DNA of 64,000 nucleotides from Apostichopus japonicus (Eukaryota; Echinodermata; Holothuroidea; Aspidochirotida; Stichopodidae): NCBI RefSeq assembly GCF_037975245.1, contig NC_092568.1, positions 15,457,001 to 15,521,000 of the forward strand, read 5' to 3'. Shown piece by piece: positions 1 to 13,560 of this stretch (position 1 is its first letter; each line of letters starts with the position of its first letter). The notes under the pieces were generated by a model. It saw only the letters and a program-made list of their open reading frames with translations, ran no database searches and was not told where the DNA came from. The position numbers and the translations under genes were made by a program.

Positions 1-1403
1 AAAAGTTTAGTTGATGGATTTGTTAACTATAAGAAACACATATTTGAGCTCAGTCATAGCAAGTTACTTGATTTTTCATTTCCGATTATCACATGCAAGG
101 ACTCCAAAGTTAAAATAGTACTTCAAAATAAAATGCAGTACCCCCATACACTGTACTGTATAGCACAAGTTACGGTATATAAAGTGCAATAGTTTCTTGT
201 CTGAAATATGAAGTCAAAGTTGGAAAAATTTTGTTCAAAGACTTGTGTACAATACAAAACAAATGTTTGAGCTCAGACTTGGCAGTTAACTTGAGGAGCC
301 ACTTCAAATTTTCCACAACCTAATACTCAAAACTGAAAACAGTACCCCAAATTGTACCGTATATCACGATAAATGTGACTTTTCCTAGTTTTGTCTCTAA
401 ACTTAGAAGTTGAAGTTGGATAATTAAGTTGATGGATTTGTTAACTATAAGTTACACATATTTGAGCTCAGTCATAGCAAGTTACTTGATTTTTCATATC
501 TGATTATCACATGCAAGGACTCCAAAGTTAAAATAGTACTTCAAAATAAAATGCAGTACCCCCATACACTGTACTGTATAGCACAAGTTACGGTATATAA
601 AGTGCAATAGTTTCTTGTCTGAAATATGAAGTCAAAGTTGGAAAAATTTTGTTCAAAGACTTTTGTACAATACAAAACAAATGTTTGAGCTCAGACTTGG
701 TAGTTAACTTGAGGAGCCACTTCAAATTTTCCACAACCTAATACTCAAAACTGAAAACAGTACCCCAAATTGTACCGTATATCACGATAAATGTGACTTT
801 TCCTAGTTTTGTTTCTAAAATTAGAAGTTGAAGTTGGAAAAGTTTAGTTGATGGATTTGTTAACTATAAGAAACACATATTTGAGCTCAGTCATAGCAAG
901 TTACTTGATTTTTCATTTCCGATTATCACATGCAAGGACTCCAAAGTTAAAATAGTACTTCAAAATAAAATGCAGTACCCCCATACACTGTACTGTATAG
1001 CACAAGTTACGGTATATAAAGTGCAATAGTTTCTTGTCTGAAATATGAAGTCAAAGTTGGAAAAATTTTGTTCAAAGACTTGTGTACAATACAAAACAAA
1101 TGTTTGAGCTCAGACTTGGCAGTTAACTTGAGGAGCCACTTCAAATTTTCCACAACCTAATACTCAAAACTGAAAACAGTACCCCAAATTGTACCGTATA
1201 TCACGATAAATGTGACTTTTCCTAGTTTTGTCTCTAAACTTAGAAGTTGAAGTTGGATAATTAAGTTGATGGATTTGTTAACTATAAGTTACACATATTT
1301 GAGCTCAGTCATAGCAAGTTACTTGATTTTTCATATCTGATTATCACAATCAAGGTATATAAAGTGCAATAGTTTCTTGTCTGAAATATGAAGTCAAAGT
1401 TGG
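1..1403. repeat. Higher-order satellite array (~418 bp dimer, 837 bp tetramer)
   Basis: Four dimer units start with the same TTGATGG-containing block at 11, 429, 848 and 1266, so the dimer period is 418-419 bp. Each dimer is two diverged ~210 bp halves, one with a TATATAAAG motif and one with a GTACCGTATATCACG block. Dimers 1 and 3 match each other better (AAAAGTTTAG entry, AAGAAACACA) than dimers 2 and 4 (TAATTAAG entry, AAGTTACACA), which gives an 837 bp higher-order unit. The last unit has an internal deletion between about 1350 and 1352 and ends at about 1403. The array continues past the left window edge. Confidence 0.9.
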
Positions 1404-1458
1404 CTAGATACATTGTATTGCGGTGCCACATTGATGTATTTCCTTTTTTCGTATACAG

Positions 1459-1796
1459 GCTTGCAGTTATGGCAAAGGAAAGGGAATCCTCTGTGAGGAC
1501 CGAAAGAGAGTTGGAGGCATGCAAGGAATACAGATGCCCTGTTATTTTTATCTTTGATATCATAAATGCGTGGAAGCATTTCCTTATTCAGGAGGGGGTA
1601 GTGTTACAGAAATTTGACCTGTAAGTCTAGCAGATTTTGTTCTGTTAATTTGTTACGTTTTTTATTGAGCTCGGGCTATGCACTATTCTTATTTTGATTT
1701 CCCCGTTGCAGGCTCCGGACCTTTAACCCTTTCTCTTTAGATCAAAGGAAGCTCATCGCGTTTCCCAGTAGTGCGGGTGGGTTGAATAATGAATAA
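1459..1796 (+). CDS. Candidate two-exon 3' end of an unrecognised gene
   Basis: A pyrimidine-rich tract ending in TATACAG precedes an open block 1459-1620 (162 nt) that ends at a consensus donor, CCT|GTAAGT. A 91 bp intron (1621-1711) ends in CCCCGTTGCAG, and the next block (1712-1796) continues the same frame without a stop until TAA at 1794. Both intron junctions keep phase 2, which is unlikely by chance. The peptide is hydrophilic at first (Lys/Arg/Glu rich) with a hydrophobic VIFIFDII stretch in the middle. I recognise no family. An ATG at 1470 in exon 1 has a fair context (GTTATGG); alternatively the frame is open upstream to an ATG at 1388 in the edge of the satellite. It may be a captured gene fragment. 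Confidence 0.35.
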
Positions 1797-4700
1797 ACCC
1801 GTACTGTCCCATTACCCTTTATAGTGACTCTGCTCTCTGTTCACATAGTCCGCAACCCTAGAAACCATTAAACTGTAATATATTCTGAGGTGAACATCTT
1901 GTAACTGCATCACAACTACAAACAATTGTGTAAACATGGAAGACAACATTTGCACTAGATTCTGGGTGATTCCAAAGAAAGCCTTCGTTATGTTGCGTGA
2001 AATACTTCGCTGTGTTCACATCCAGAGATGCATTTCTCATGTGACCGTGGAAACATAATCGTGTAGCGAAAGAAGTTTGTAACTGAACGAAACTACTGTA
2101 TTTTGTGCAAACATCATAAGAAGAACGGAATTCGGCATAGATCATCAAGAATCTGGTTGTTGCTAATGCCCGCTTCATCTTGGCAACCTTCTCTTTGTCG
2201 TTTTCATTACACGCTTTGGGAATGTTTTGATCAATGTGTTGTTAATGCCAACTAACCTACAGTAACTAGGTTAGTATTTAATCTGTCATTGTTCTTGGAA
2301 TGACACAGTTGACTAGGTTAAAGTGCTTTGTGCGATGCATGTTTCAGTAAGGCATTGGGTTTTATATAAGCTAGATACTTTATCACAGCTTAGTAAACAA
2401 TCAATGATATGAGAGATGGAGAACAATACCAAATATTATCAAAAGGGTGATAAAACATCTGTATAAACATTGCATGGCTCGGTACGTGGAAGAACAATTT
2501 GTTTGAACACCATCACCGCAGTTTGTTTGTTACAAAGTGAAGTAGATAACCGCTCGATTTAGATAAGAATATCAGAGACTCCCACTGGTTTAAGTCCAAT
2601 TTTAAGTCCAATTAAGTCCAATTCAATAACATCAAATACATACCATTAATCACAATTGAAAATGTTGATTAGTTGCACAACAAACAAGACATCGATGATT
2701 AATCATTTTTTTATCATCTCATATCTTTCTATTGTAACATGCCGTAACTGAAATCTCTTTCGGTTTCGTTTTGTAAGATAGTACCATTGTACCGGGCAAA
2801 TTCCCCCAGTTGTTCCTTCAGTGTTTCCATTTTCCTGTTACGAGAATCTCCACAGCAAAGCATGCGGTGAACATTCGATTATTTCGGCTTAAAGTATGCA
2901 CTACATGGCATGAAAGTAAAATAAAACTAAAGCCAAACGATAATATTCCCCCAGGTGGTGTAGATCTGGTATAGGATTATAATTCAGCATGTAAGGTGGC
3001 GATCGGCAGTGACGTAAGAAGTAGAGAAAAACCAGACAGCAACACTGCAATGTAGTGTCGATGATGCTGCATGAATAATCTTATATGAATGTGACAAACT
3101 GGGGCTGTAGTGTATAGCCAGAATGAACAACATACTTCAAAGAAGTCCAGTAAAAAGCATTGAGATATGCAAAACAATATCACATTGGGAATTGATGACC
3201 GAGATGGAAACTTTTATTGTATACAGCATAAATATTGCTCTCTACCAAAGACAACAGGCTCCTTCTCACGCCTCGACAAATATGTTTAAAAGCACTCGCT
3301 ATTGGCGACCGTGACTAACAATCTACTCGTCAAAACGCAAAATTCATTCGGCACTATGATTGCTGTCCAAGTCTCCATAGTACAGATCTACAACATCAAT
3401 ACTTTCTATGAACAAAGGTTATAGGCACTTGGGCAGATACATGGTGCTACGTAACGTTACAGTATTGCACACGGACAACTATGTTTCTGTGCAGTTTGCA
3501 ATTTAAACTTGTTTCCACCAAATGTAAGTGATGACAAAGTAAAAGATGTCGTGAATCATAAATAATCAGTTAGACATACTGTAGTGTCTCAAACAAATAA
3601 AAATAAAACATCTTCAAAAATACTTACGAAGATAGCTTGGCTTCTGTTCCATTAGGGTTCCATTATTACCAGGCATATACTATACAGTAGCTAATGAGCG
3701 CTAGTTCTAAGCCTATACAGTACCTCACTGCTACACTGAACCGCTACTCGATTAGCGCGATTTGTACATGTTTCCAATTGTTTATCTTGTCTTTTAGCCG
3801 TAGATTGGTGCGCGAAAAATATCGCTATTACTGCATAGCACTGCATAAATCAAAGCGATCTTTTAAGCAATGAAACTCTAAGGTTGAAATAGCATCTATC
3901 TTCCACTCCAACTGGTGTTGAGTGAAAATCTTTGCAAAAAACCCTAGCAGCAATAACAACAAACTTGTCTCAAAAGTCTTTAAATTGTATATTTTGCAAA
4001 TTATGACTGATAGCATGTAGGAAATGCGTTAAGAAATATCTGTGGAGATGTTTGGCCACATAAAGTGTATTGGTATTCTTACACAAACATTGTTTGCTTT
4101 ACGTTGTTGTGTTAACGAACCCAATTTTATCCTACCGCTGAAGTGTATGGCACATTGAAGCCTGACAAACTCGGTAGTTCCATGTTTAGTCGTCGAAAAT
4201 GTTTTACCAAAATATCAGATAATCGTGCCTTGGTTTTCTGTGGATTAACACTTAAGGGGTCTTGTGTCATTAACCTATGAATTTTATTACCGCGAAACTC
4301 GGAATAAAGCTGTTCGTCTACAACTTGTTAAAGATTATTAAAGTTTATTAAAGTGTGTTAAAGTATATTAAACTTGTTAAAGTGTATTAGGCTATATTAA
4401 TATAATGCTTTTATATCTAAACTTCAGATGGGATGTCCAATGTTTATTGTTAGTAGTCTACCTGGGTCGTTGGAACTATACTCCACTGTGCAGGGGTTGC
4501 CTGCGCATAACCAAGCCCTCGTGATATCGACGTTTAATAAAACAAACAAAAATTGTTGAGAAATTAATATATCAACACAACTTATGAATGAATGTCTTTA
4601 ATACGCAATACGTACTTCGTAAGCTGAAACCTTTTCCTGTAATCAATTGTTATTGTTATTATAAAGGATGTTTTCCCTATATGTTTATAAATTCTCCGTG

Positions 4701-7434
4701 AAGTTTGTGAACACACATGACAATTTCCCGTACATAACGCACGAGCAGATAGCGAACCATTTTACACACTCACTTAATTCGCATTGAGATACAAAAATCT
4801 AAGAATCTAACAGACGACAGTATTTTCGTAAACGGCGCCTGGTCATATCCCAAAAGTAAATACATCTAAACCTGAAGTTTGTATAAGGCACTGAATCTCG
4901 ACAATTGCGGAATTCGACGGAAAGTTCAACAGCGGAAGCAAAGATATACCGTCGGCCCAATAGCAATGTCGTGTGTAAAAACCTTTTTCATGCAACTACG
5001 CATGCGGTGAGCGACAAAGTTTACTTATAAGCAGTTTCTTCACTACCTCTGAATTCGGATTCTACGGATGCCCATAATTTTCAATTGCCAACAACTTTTC
5101 ATATTGTAACGAGGCGTAACGCACATGATATCGAATATGCTGGTCGGTTGGAAATACGGTAGATTATGGGACAAGGTTTCCACAATTTGACCTCTGCTGA
5201 CTCCAAATGTCCTTTGACCCCTTCTGAAAACAATAGGCTTCTCATACTCAACGTGGTGCTCCTACACATGATATGAGATTATATATATATATATATAACT
5301 AGGTAAACTGATGTAGAGAAGGCAAGTCTTTGGGTTATATTGAAGGATTTTGTATTTGTTTTGTATGATTACCTAGAGTCAACTAAAAGTAAAACAGTAA
5401 CAATGCAGTAAATGAAACATGTAACAACATGACAACAACCATAGTTTTGTAATTTTTTTAAAACCAGATAAGTTAGTTAGGCCAATAACAAACAAACAGA
5501 AGCATAGGCCTATATGTGCAACCAACCATCTGATCAAGCCGCAGTGCACGTATCGCACTGATTAGTAATTGTTGTAACATGATGGATAATGTTAGTATTT
5601 CAACCAGCTGATCTGATAAAAAACAGACAAAGTGCACCATATGCACTAAATAACAACATGGACTGTAAAATGATGTAAACTGATTACCGTGGTGTTCTTT
5701 GAACCAACTGTACTGTGCCCGGGGCCATGTCATTCCGTCATTGGTAGTTTTCGTCATAGAAAATGTGCCCTTCCGCCATGTTACCACCAAATTGAACAAG
5801 TATGTAGTTAGTTCCATTCTCACATGGTTTACTGCTTTTATATGAGAATCGCACTATAAAAAAGGAAAAAAGAAAATGAGGTCCTTACCATGCCCTCTTT
5901 TCGTCCGGTAGGCGAGGAGTTAGTTCCATTGATACCTTCTAAACAGATTACACTTCGGGTGTTCCAACCAGTTTGGAAACAGCTTTCGGTAGTTTGTATG
6001 TTGGTCTGATTCCGGCCTCGTAATCGTCCCAGTACCTAGACAGTCTAGCCTTTTACTTGTAACTCTTCTTTTGCAACCGCAGTAGTTTGCCTTCTGAGAC
6101 CAGTAATACCGAAACATTAACAAATGTGATCTCGTCGTGATGATCCAGCAGTTAATCAAACACAGGGCGGTGGTATCCATCAGCTTTGGAAAATAGTGAA
6201 CATAACATAATTAAAAGGTAGCATATTGTGCGAGCGTATCAATAGTTTCACAAAACCCCTTCCCACACACTTTTACAATCCAGCGAACCGTCACATTTGA
6301 AGACGGTGTACCTATCCCTTTCCACACGATTCAAAGAAAGTTTCACCTTTACATTCATGTACACCAATGTAAAATTAATTCTTAAAATGTACCATTCTAT
6401 GGTTTAACTATGGCGCAGAGGTATGGCGGTATATGTACCTATGGCGGAATGGCACCAGATACTACTGTGCCTTTATAGTATGTAGTACTTGTGGTAGAAT
6501 GGAAACTCGTACCTTCGTGCAATTCGGCTAGCCTAAATTAGAGGTAGGCCTAGGCTACTTGAGGGGTAACTCTGAGGTATGTATGTCAGATGATATAGGA
6601 ACAGTAAAGTGAGTAGCAGGTAGGCCTAGACCCCGGGCTAATGCACTGACTACTTCTACTAGCACGCATGCATTAAGCTAGGCTAATGCACTGATAAACA
6701 ACTGGGAGTGAGAAACCTTTAAAATGATGATTATTGTTCTTCTAGTATTTCAATGAAACTGTAAAGGATTTGCAGGCGATGTCTTCTGAAGTGTGCTAGG
6801 CGTCCCGTTGGATCGCCAGCAAGACATGTGCAAATGGTATATGAAAATAAACTAAGAAGTTAAAGCTTACCTTGGGAGCTTGATTCGCCACGCATCATTT
6901 ATGCACACGTACTGGTGTCTGTACTGTATGTATAGTAGAGGCTTTATAATTGACGCACCTTCGTAATTAACGTCAATATAATATACTATACTACTCCCTG
7001 GGACCTGCCTTGTCTGAGCTTACAGGCTCACAGCATAGCAAACAACATCCAAAGTCAATGTATGTATATTTAGGCCTTCACTACAGTAAGATTAAAGACG
7101 AATGTGTCAACTAAGGGGTATGAAAGAACTTGACACGGTAGACATTTATGGTCAAATTCCGCCTCATTGTACGTTACGTAGGCACAGAATAATTACATTT
7201 TTTAGATTGTTACATTTTTGAGGAACTACTTATACGAAAAACGCATGCAGTTGAGTGATTTGGACATTTCCTTCATATACAACCTTGTTCAAACCGTTCA
7301 GTGCGTCAATTATGAACCCACCATGCTACTGTATAGTAAAGCTAGCTAGCTACATTCTCCCGGCTGTAAGGCCGAAAGCGAAAGTACCTGTACATATAAC
7401 AATGCGAATTGTTCAGTCCGAAATCCCCAACTAC
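1797..7434. other. Long gene-free stretch
   Basis: I see no supportable gene here. ORFs are short, random-looking and without family motifs. Minor items are a degenerate run of ~10-12 bp ATTAAAGT units at about 4325-4400, a (TA)n run at 5280-5297 and a triple AAGTCCAATT at about 2593-2622. Confidence 0.6.
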
Positions 7435-7915
7435 CAGGCGCGTATCCAGGACTTCCTGTGCTTGAAAATGACCAACCTTGTGCACACTTTTGCATGAGAA
7501 GCAAGTATTTCCCAATAGTTTTTCTCCATCCATAACCTTTATGAAGATTGTCACCAGTCAAACATCTTGTTCGACCTCATCGCATTTCCTGTGGATCATT
7601 GCTTTTGTAGGTGATTCTCGGCGCGGCCACAAATACCAGTCAGCCCAACTTTTCAAGGTTTGAAGCCCATTATTTGTTCCGAATTTGACAATATTTCTCG
7701 TGAATAAATTACCTTCAAAACATTTCCATCAGTTGCACAAAATTTCATCTATGCAGCCTCCCACAGCCCCAACCAAATAATTTGTTTGTGAAAATTCGGG
7801 CAGTATGCTTTGAATTTTCGGGCACCTATTGAAAGAAAAATAAATCGCAATCGTGTAGCTAAAGGAAATCAATAGTTGAAAAAAATCTCCTTGGTAATTA
7901 TAATAAAGTTCTATT
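7435..7915 (+). mobile_element. Partial, internally deleted copy of the long CAGGCGCG MITE
   Basis: It begins with the terminal motif CAGGCGCGTATCCAGG seen at both ends of the full copies at 48889-50712 and 56760-58720. It then follows the first half of the 56760 copy, through the AAATGACCAACC, TTTTCTCCATCCATAACC and GTTCGACCTCAT blocks, to the CTCCTTGGTAATTA block near 7890. The segment holding the GCGGAGCGCCACCATC motif of the full copies is missing. The right half is absent, so this is a truncated copy. Confidence 0.75.
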
Positions 7916-8189
7916 CTTGTTTGTTCGTTTGTTCAACTATATTTCAACCATCAACGTTATCAACATTTTACATAATTCAAGTATATACAAACAAAGTATA
8001 TGGTTGTCGGGATCCTTGAAAAGTTCATAAGAACTTGTAAGTGAGGTATCCCCAAAATACAAACTTACAAAGTATAACAAAGGTACAAAGTATGACCAAA
8101 GAAATGTTACAAGAAAAATGAATAATAATAATAAGAAAAAGTGGGGGGGAGAAGAAAAAAAACTTGAACAAAGACGTGGTCCGAATTTT

Positions 8190-10015
8190 AGACTAAATCA
8201 TAAAGTTCTATTCGAAAGAAAGTAACGCTTTAAATTACGTTTGAATGAGGATAGATTATTAATTGAATGCAATGCAGTTGTTACGAATTCCAATAACAAA
8301 TAGCAGAGTAATTGACAAAATGTTGACTACTTGCAAGTGAATAATGGGGAACGGAAAGTAAATTTGCATTGCGGGTATTGTAAGCATGAAAACGATTATG
8401 TGATACAAAAAAATAGGAGAAGCTACAAGAGTATTTACATCACGACCTTTATATAGTAAATTCGTATCATCTGCATACAAAATAAAGTGAAATTTTGGAG
8501 TGACATTAAAAAGGTAGTTTATATAAATGAGGAACAATGAGGGTGCAAGAATAGAGCCATGGGGAACACCACAATGAATTGCCTGCTTCGAAGAATTAGC
8601 GCCAGATAAAGAGACATATTGGAATCTATTATGAATGTAGCTATTATACCAAGATAATGCAGCTCCCCTTATGCCATATTTATCAAGCTTTTTTAACAGA
8701 ATGAATGATCAAGCGTTTCAAAAGACTTGGAGAGATCTAAAAAATCCCCCCAACTAGACATTTACTTTCAAAAGATTCAATAATATAATCTACAAGACTT
8801 AAAATAGCCTGAGACGTGTTTCGTTGAGGCATAAAGCCTAACTGATAATGTCATGTTTCATTAAAAAAGAATATAAACGATTAAATACAAGTTAAGATCT
8901 TTGAAAACGAAGGTAAGACAGATATAGGCCTATATTTACTGACGCTCTCTCGCGTGCCACTTTTGAATACCGGAACTACACGAGCTATTTTCAAGTCAAA
9001 CGGAACAATCTCTTGGAAAAAAAGAACAATTAATGATATGCACGAGAGGTTTACAAATAGCAGAACTAGATAACTTAACAATTTTAGGACTAATGTCGTC
9101 ATAACTGCAGCTTGAATTTTTTAAATTTGAAATACAATCTAAAACCTCCACTTCGTCTGTAGGCTTTAAAAAGAAACAATTCATGGGATTAGCTTGGCAC
9201 ATATAGTCTAGGGGGTTATGTATACCAACCGGAATATCACGGGCTAAATCTGGACCAATATTAGTAAAGTAATCGTTATATGCATTAGAAATTTTACAGG
9301 GATTAGAAACACAATTTTCATCCAATTTCAACGAAGTGACAGAAAAAGTGGAGGTTTTGTTCTTGATGAGAGAATTAATGCAGTCCCATTTTCTTTTGTG
9401 ATTAGATGATCTAAATGTATAGAAATAAAAATGTTTCTTAGCAAATTTTATAATACTGGTTAACTTATTCCTAAATCTAATGTAATTCTCACGATTTTCT
9501 TGACTAGGCTTTTGATATACTTTTTTATAAAGTTTGTCTTTAGTATGACATGAATTTACAATGCCAGAAGTACACCAGTCTTTTCTTGGAGTGCGTTTAT
9601 TAACTTTTACTAAAGGAAAACTATTGTTATAATGCTGAGAATAAATAGAAAAAAGTACGATATGCAGTGTCAGGATCGTAACTGTCAAAAACACCACTCA
9701 AAGGTTCCATAGAAAGATTGTGTACAAACTTATCTAAATTAATCGGGACATATTACGCTTAAATTCGTTGGTTCTATCATTTTGCGGAGTAAATTTGTTT
9801 GACGTTAAGCAAAACACAGGAAAATGATCGGAAATATCATGCAATAAAACACTAATTTGAGTTAAGTTCATTGACGTCATAATAGCTACACGTGTTTGGG
9901 CAGTTAAAGAATCATTAAAGTTGGCATCGGGATCAATATTCTCATGAGTAGGGTTAACCTCATATGTATGGTAATTACTAAAGGCGGGATAATTAAGTTC
10001 TTTTTTACCGGACAT
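8190..10015 (-). pseudogene. LINE ORF2 remnant (endonuclease + reverse transcriptase)
   Basis: The EEP endonuclease C-terminus is at 10015-9734 and includes the SDHFPVF box. A continuous 233-codon piece (9697-8996) has the pre-RT region, with TNIGPDLA and SSCSYDDISPKIVK. RT motifs follow in shifting frames: SKYRPISVLPSFSKIL near 8950, a decayed DLSKSFETLDH block near 8730, GVPHGSILAPSLF near 8560 and the catalytic box YADD near 8467. A tail resembling the usual end of these ORF2 proteins (HAYNTRNAN and SSFKRNLKRYFLS) lies at 8400-8190. The RT thumb is deleted, and stops and frameshifts show it is inactive. Confidence 0.75.
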
Positions 10016-10259
10016 GAATAGTAATTTACCAAAAAAAAAGGAAGGAACAAAATAAAGGTATAGTAAAGAGGCTTAAAGATAACTTACAACGAAAAACGAA
10101 ATTATCACAGGACTATCGGAACGCAAGAGCTGGAGTGGCAGCTCGGATTCTTTAAGAATACATATAAACAAAAATGCAGAGCTTTACACTTGATCGCTTA
10201 AAATGAGTGTCCATAAATTAAAGTTATACATTGATGGTTCACGAAGAAGTTCCAAAAGA

Positions 10260-11020
10260 TCAAATGTTTCGAAGATCACCAAGTGATCTTATCCTCATTT
10301 TAGTTTCAGATTGTCCATTGTTAACAATAGCCATGATTCTTCCATCCACCATCCAAACTGCCTTCACTTTCTGATGTTTTTCAACTTTCTTAAGTAAGTC
10401 CAAATTGCCGGCCGTTAAGTCTTCCTGGATGGCCGTTTTCATCCCTTTTAATTTTCTCCGGGAGCGTATCACCTGTTCCCTCACATCGTGGTGAGTAAAT
10501 TTGGCAATAATAATCCTTGGTTTACCATCTTGATTAAGTTTTCCAATGCGGTGGGAACGGTCAAGATCCTCGTCCCGAATGGTTACTCAAAGTTTTGTAT
10601 TTGCAAGAGATTTAATGACGGCGTTGGTGTCCTCATCCTTTGTCTCTGCTACTCCCATGAATCTCAAACAATTACGTCGGGAATATTGTTCCATTTCATT
10701 CAAAGCATTCTCCATCTTTTTACATTTCTCCTCTAGATCGGTTACTTTTGGATTCAAGTGATTATTTTGCGATACAACTTCATCCAACTTGCACTGTACA
10801 TCATGCAGCTGACCCTCAATCATATCATTCTGTCTCATAAATTTGTACAACTTTGCTTCTAATGCCTTCTCAACACATGTTTGGATAATTATTTTGAATA
10901 CCTCACCATTTAAGAACTCTGATATTATCGAGGAAGCTAGGTCAGTTTGTTGGGAATATTTCTTCGGTGTCCGTAACTGGTATGCAGTTGGCTTGTCGCT
11001 AGATATCTTTAAATTGAAGG
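10260..11020 (-). pseudogene. LINE ORF1 (coiled coil + RRM-like nucleic-acid-binding protein)
   Basis: The region 10850-10587 encodes a heptad-rich coiled coil followed by the motif EQYSRRNCLRFMGV, the signature of LINE ORF1 proteins just after the coiled coil. The same frame is open upstream of the ATG at 10850, back to about 11020. A second frame, 10484-10260, encodes the C-terminal domain with REQVIRSRRKLKG and a WMVDGRIMAIV block. The two parts lie in different frames, so the gene is broken. ORF1 proteins coat LINE RNA and act as chaperones in the retrotransposition complex. Confidence 0.7.
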
Positions 11021-11879
11021 TTATATGGACGAGGCAATGTAAAAGAAGGATTCGCGGAACTCACTGCTATATGTAATAGAGACGGCCAGTGCAGATGAAA
11101 CTTGGAAACAGTTTACTATCGGATTTTAAACGAAAGATAAAGTTCACATTTCAGCGTGATGCTCAGATTCGATATTAATACAGCTGAATATTATTTTATG
11201 GAACCATTGCTCGTAGTTAGAAAGGCAAAAACGCTACATTTTGTTGAATTTATGGGCTTGGTTCATGTGATCTACCCTTGTTGACGGAAGTGCAATCTGT
11301 TCTCGTAAGAGTCTAGCGAAGATTTTGGGATTTCATTTCCCTAGATATAGCTAGATATCCATACAGTACAGTGTCCTTGGGAATTTTCGCGGCCTGATCT
11401 TGGGAAATTGCAAAATCGGGAGTGTTCACACTCAATATAGGTCAGTGCACGACTTCTAGACGTCACAAATACACAACCCGATCACTTGTTGTTGATGAAG
11501 TGGTGTGTTGCCGGATTTTGTGAAGGTCTTGGTACTACGGGCGAAAGTCATTAATTAAGTTTAGTAACTCATCGGGAAGTGATTAGAGGGGTGGGCCGTA
11601 GGGTTGTGGGGCGCGCGTTTTCATGCATGGGAACAATCTCAAGAAGTGATGTGTCAGCCCCCCACCCCCGCCCATGATACGCCGTTGGATCCACTACATG
11701 ATATTCACAGGAGATGTGCTCAATTCTCCAATCGCATGCAGATTTTATTTTAGAATAATGGTACGAGTTACGGTACTAGGTTTGGGGTAACAATTAGCAT
11801 TCAAGTCGGAGTGTATAACATTTTATCTGTGGATGGAAGTGTTGCATCGAAGGACACAGGTCTAGTGCAGTTCGCATTT
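11021..11879. other. No gene seen
   Basis: Unique-looking AT-rich sequence with a few C- and G-runs. I see no ORF with family motifs and no repeat boundary. Confidence 0.5.
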
Positions 11880-11889
11880 AGATCCTGGT

Positions 11890-12014
11890 CTTATACCGAA
11901 ATGCGTCATGTTCCCCGGCGACTAGGCCAAGTTCGAGACCAGTCACAGTTGGTTTCATAGCACAGTTGTTTAAGGCGTACATACACACAAACGCGTTGTG
12001 ATAGACCATATATA

Positions 12015-12018
<4 letters not shown>
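11890..12018 (+). repeat. Fragment shared with the interior of the 56.8-58.7 kb MITE
   Basis: The block from ACCGAAATGCGTCATG through CGACTAGGCCAAGTTCGAG, CACAGTTGGTTTC, TTTAAGGCGTACATACACAC and GATAGACCATATATAG matches 58228-58352 with few differences. The other full MITE copy (48889-50712) lacks most of this block. The fragment runs straight into a TA microsatellite. Confidence 0.65.
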
Positions 12019-12637
<619 letters not shown>

Positions 12638-12889
12638 GTGACAGGTTCAGAATGATTTGCCTATGCAGTTACCCTCTGCAAATGAACAGACTTCATTCAA
12701 CGTTAAGTCATGTAGTTGTCGCTTTTTTTCTCCTTCTACCTCTCCTACCTCTCACTCTTACTCTTATTGGAATATCCGTATGTACCGTCTTGGCTTAAGT
12801 ATATTAGATGTATTTAAAAGTATAGTTACACATTGAATTCAGCTAAGAATAATTTAAATCATCTGATCGTTGCTTCTTTCTCATTCCAG

Positions 12890-12954
12890 GTAGTCTTTCA
12901 TGTTGTAATTGTGCCGTAGCCTACCATTCTCACGACATTCAAGAAATGCAAAAG
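12890..12954 (+). other. Candidate 5' UTR exon of the stonustoxin-like/GTPase gene
   Basis: A strong acceptor (TTGCTTCTTTCTCATTCCAG) precedes this 65-nt block, and a consensus donor (AAAAG|GTAAGC) follows it. The next acceptor with a similar tract (TATCTTTCAG, ending at 13560) lies upstream of the coding start at 13791. The block has no long ORF, so it would be non-coding leader. Without transcripts the link to the gene is inferred from position only. Confidence 0.35.
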
Positions 12955-13560
12955 GTAAGCGCTTTTGAGGCAATTTGTTTACAGATATGCTATATAGGTA
13001 TAAGACGTTTCCAATTACGTTAGTAAGTATAATTTGTTCATTGCAAGGGTTTTATCGCTAACTTATTGTAGTAACGTGGTCACTATGACTTTCCTATTCC
13101 GAAACTGGAATCTTACATACAGTATTCGCTAGTTATACAGCGATTCAATTAAACCGCAATATGTCAATGAACAACTCAATTGTGCACGTCATGCAGAAAT
13201 CTTTTTTTGAATAAACGTACCAAGGATTAAGAAAATAAAACATCATTCTAAATATTACTCATAGGCAAGATGGAAAACAAGAATATACGTTCTGCTACAG
13301 TGTTAAACTAAATTCATTACATTGCGTTCTTATTTGTTTTGTGTTGAACCAATTGTTTTAAAGTGCCTCTTGTATTAAAGTGCCGACTAATTTTGAGTGG
13401 AAATTATCAGACAACATTTTAGCCTGTTGAAGGGCATCATCCTTGTAAAGGTTCACAATGCAGTCATGGTAACACTTGTTTAATTTAAATACCTGTGGTG
13501 TTTCCCTTCATATACCCATGCACATCCGTATTATTGATTGAATATTACGGTATCTTTCAG

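Larger units (their letters stand above)
8150..11020 (-). mobile_element. Decayed non-LTR retrotransposon (CR1/L2/Jockey-like LINE)
   Basis: Reading the minus strand, ORF1 (about 11020-10260) is followed by an endonuclease remnant (10015-9734), reverse transcriptase blocks (9697-8440) and an ORF2 C-terminal tail (about 8400-8190). This is the normal order for a two-ORF LINE. The endonuclease N-terminus and the region between the RT catalytic box and the C-terminal tail are deleted. Several stops and frameshifts break ORF2. The element differs from the plus-strand LINE at 51.1-53.0 kb. The exact 5' and 3' ends are not visible, and I found no target duplication. Confidence 0.8.

Noticed and set aside
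5920-6180. 86-codon ORF on - and a neighbouring frame with coding-like composition
   Set aside because: No splice sites or family motif could be tied to it, and both frames contain stops close by.
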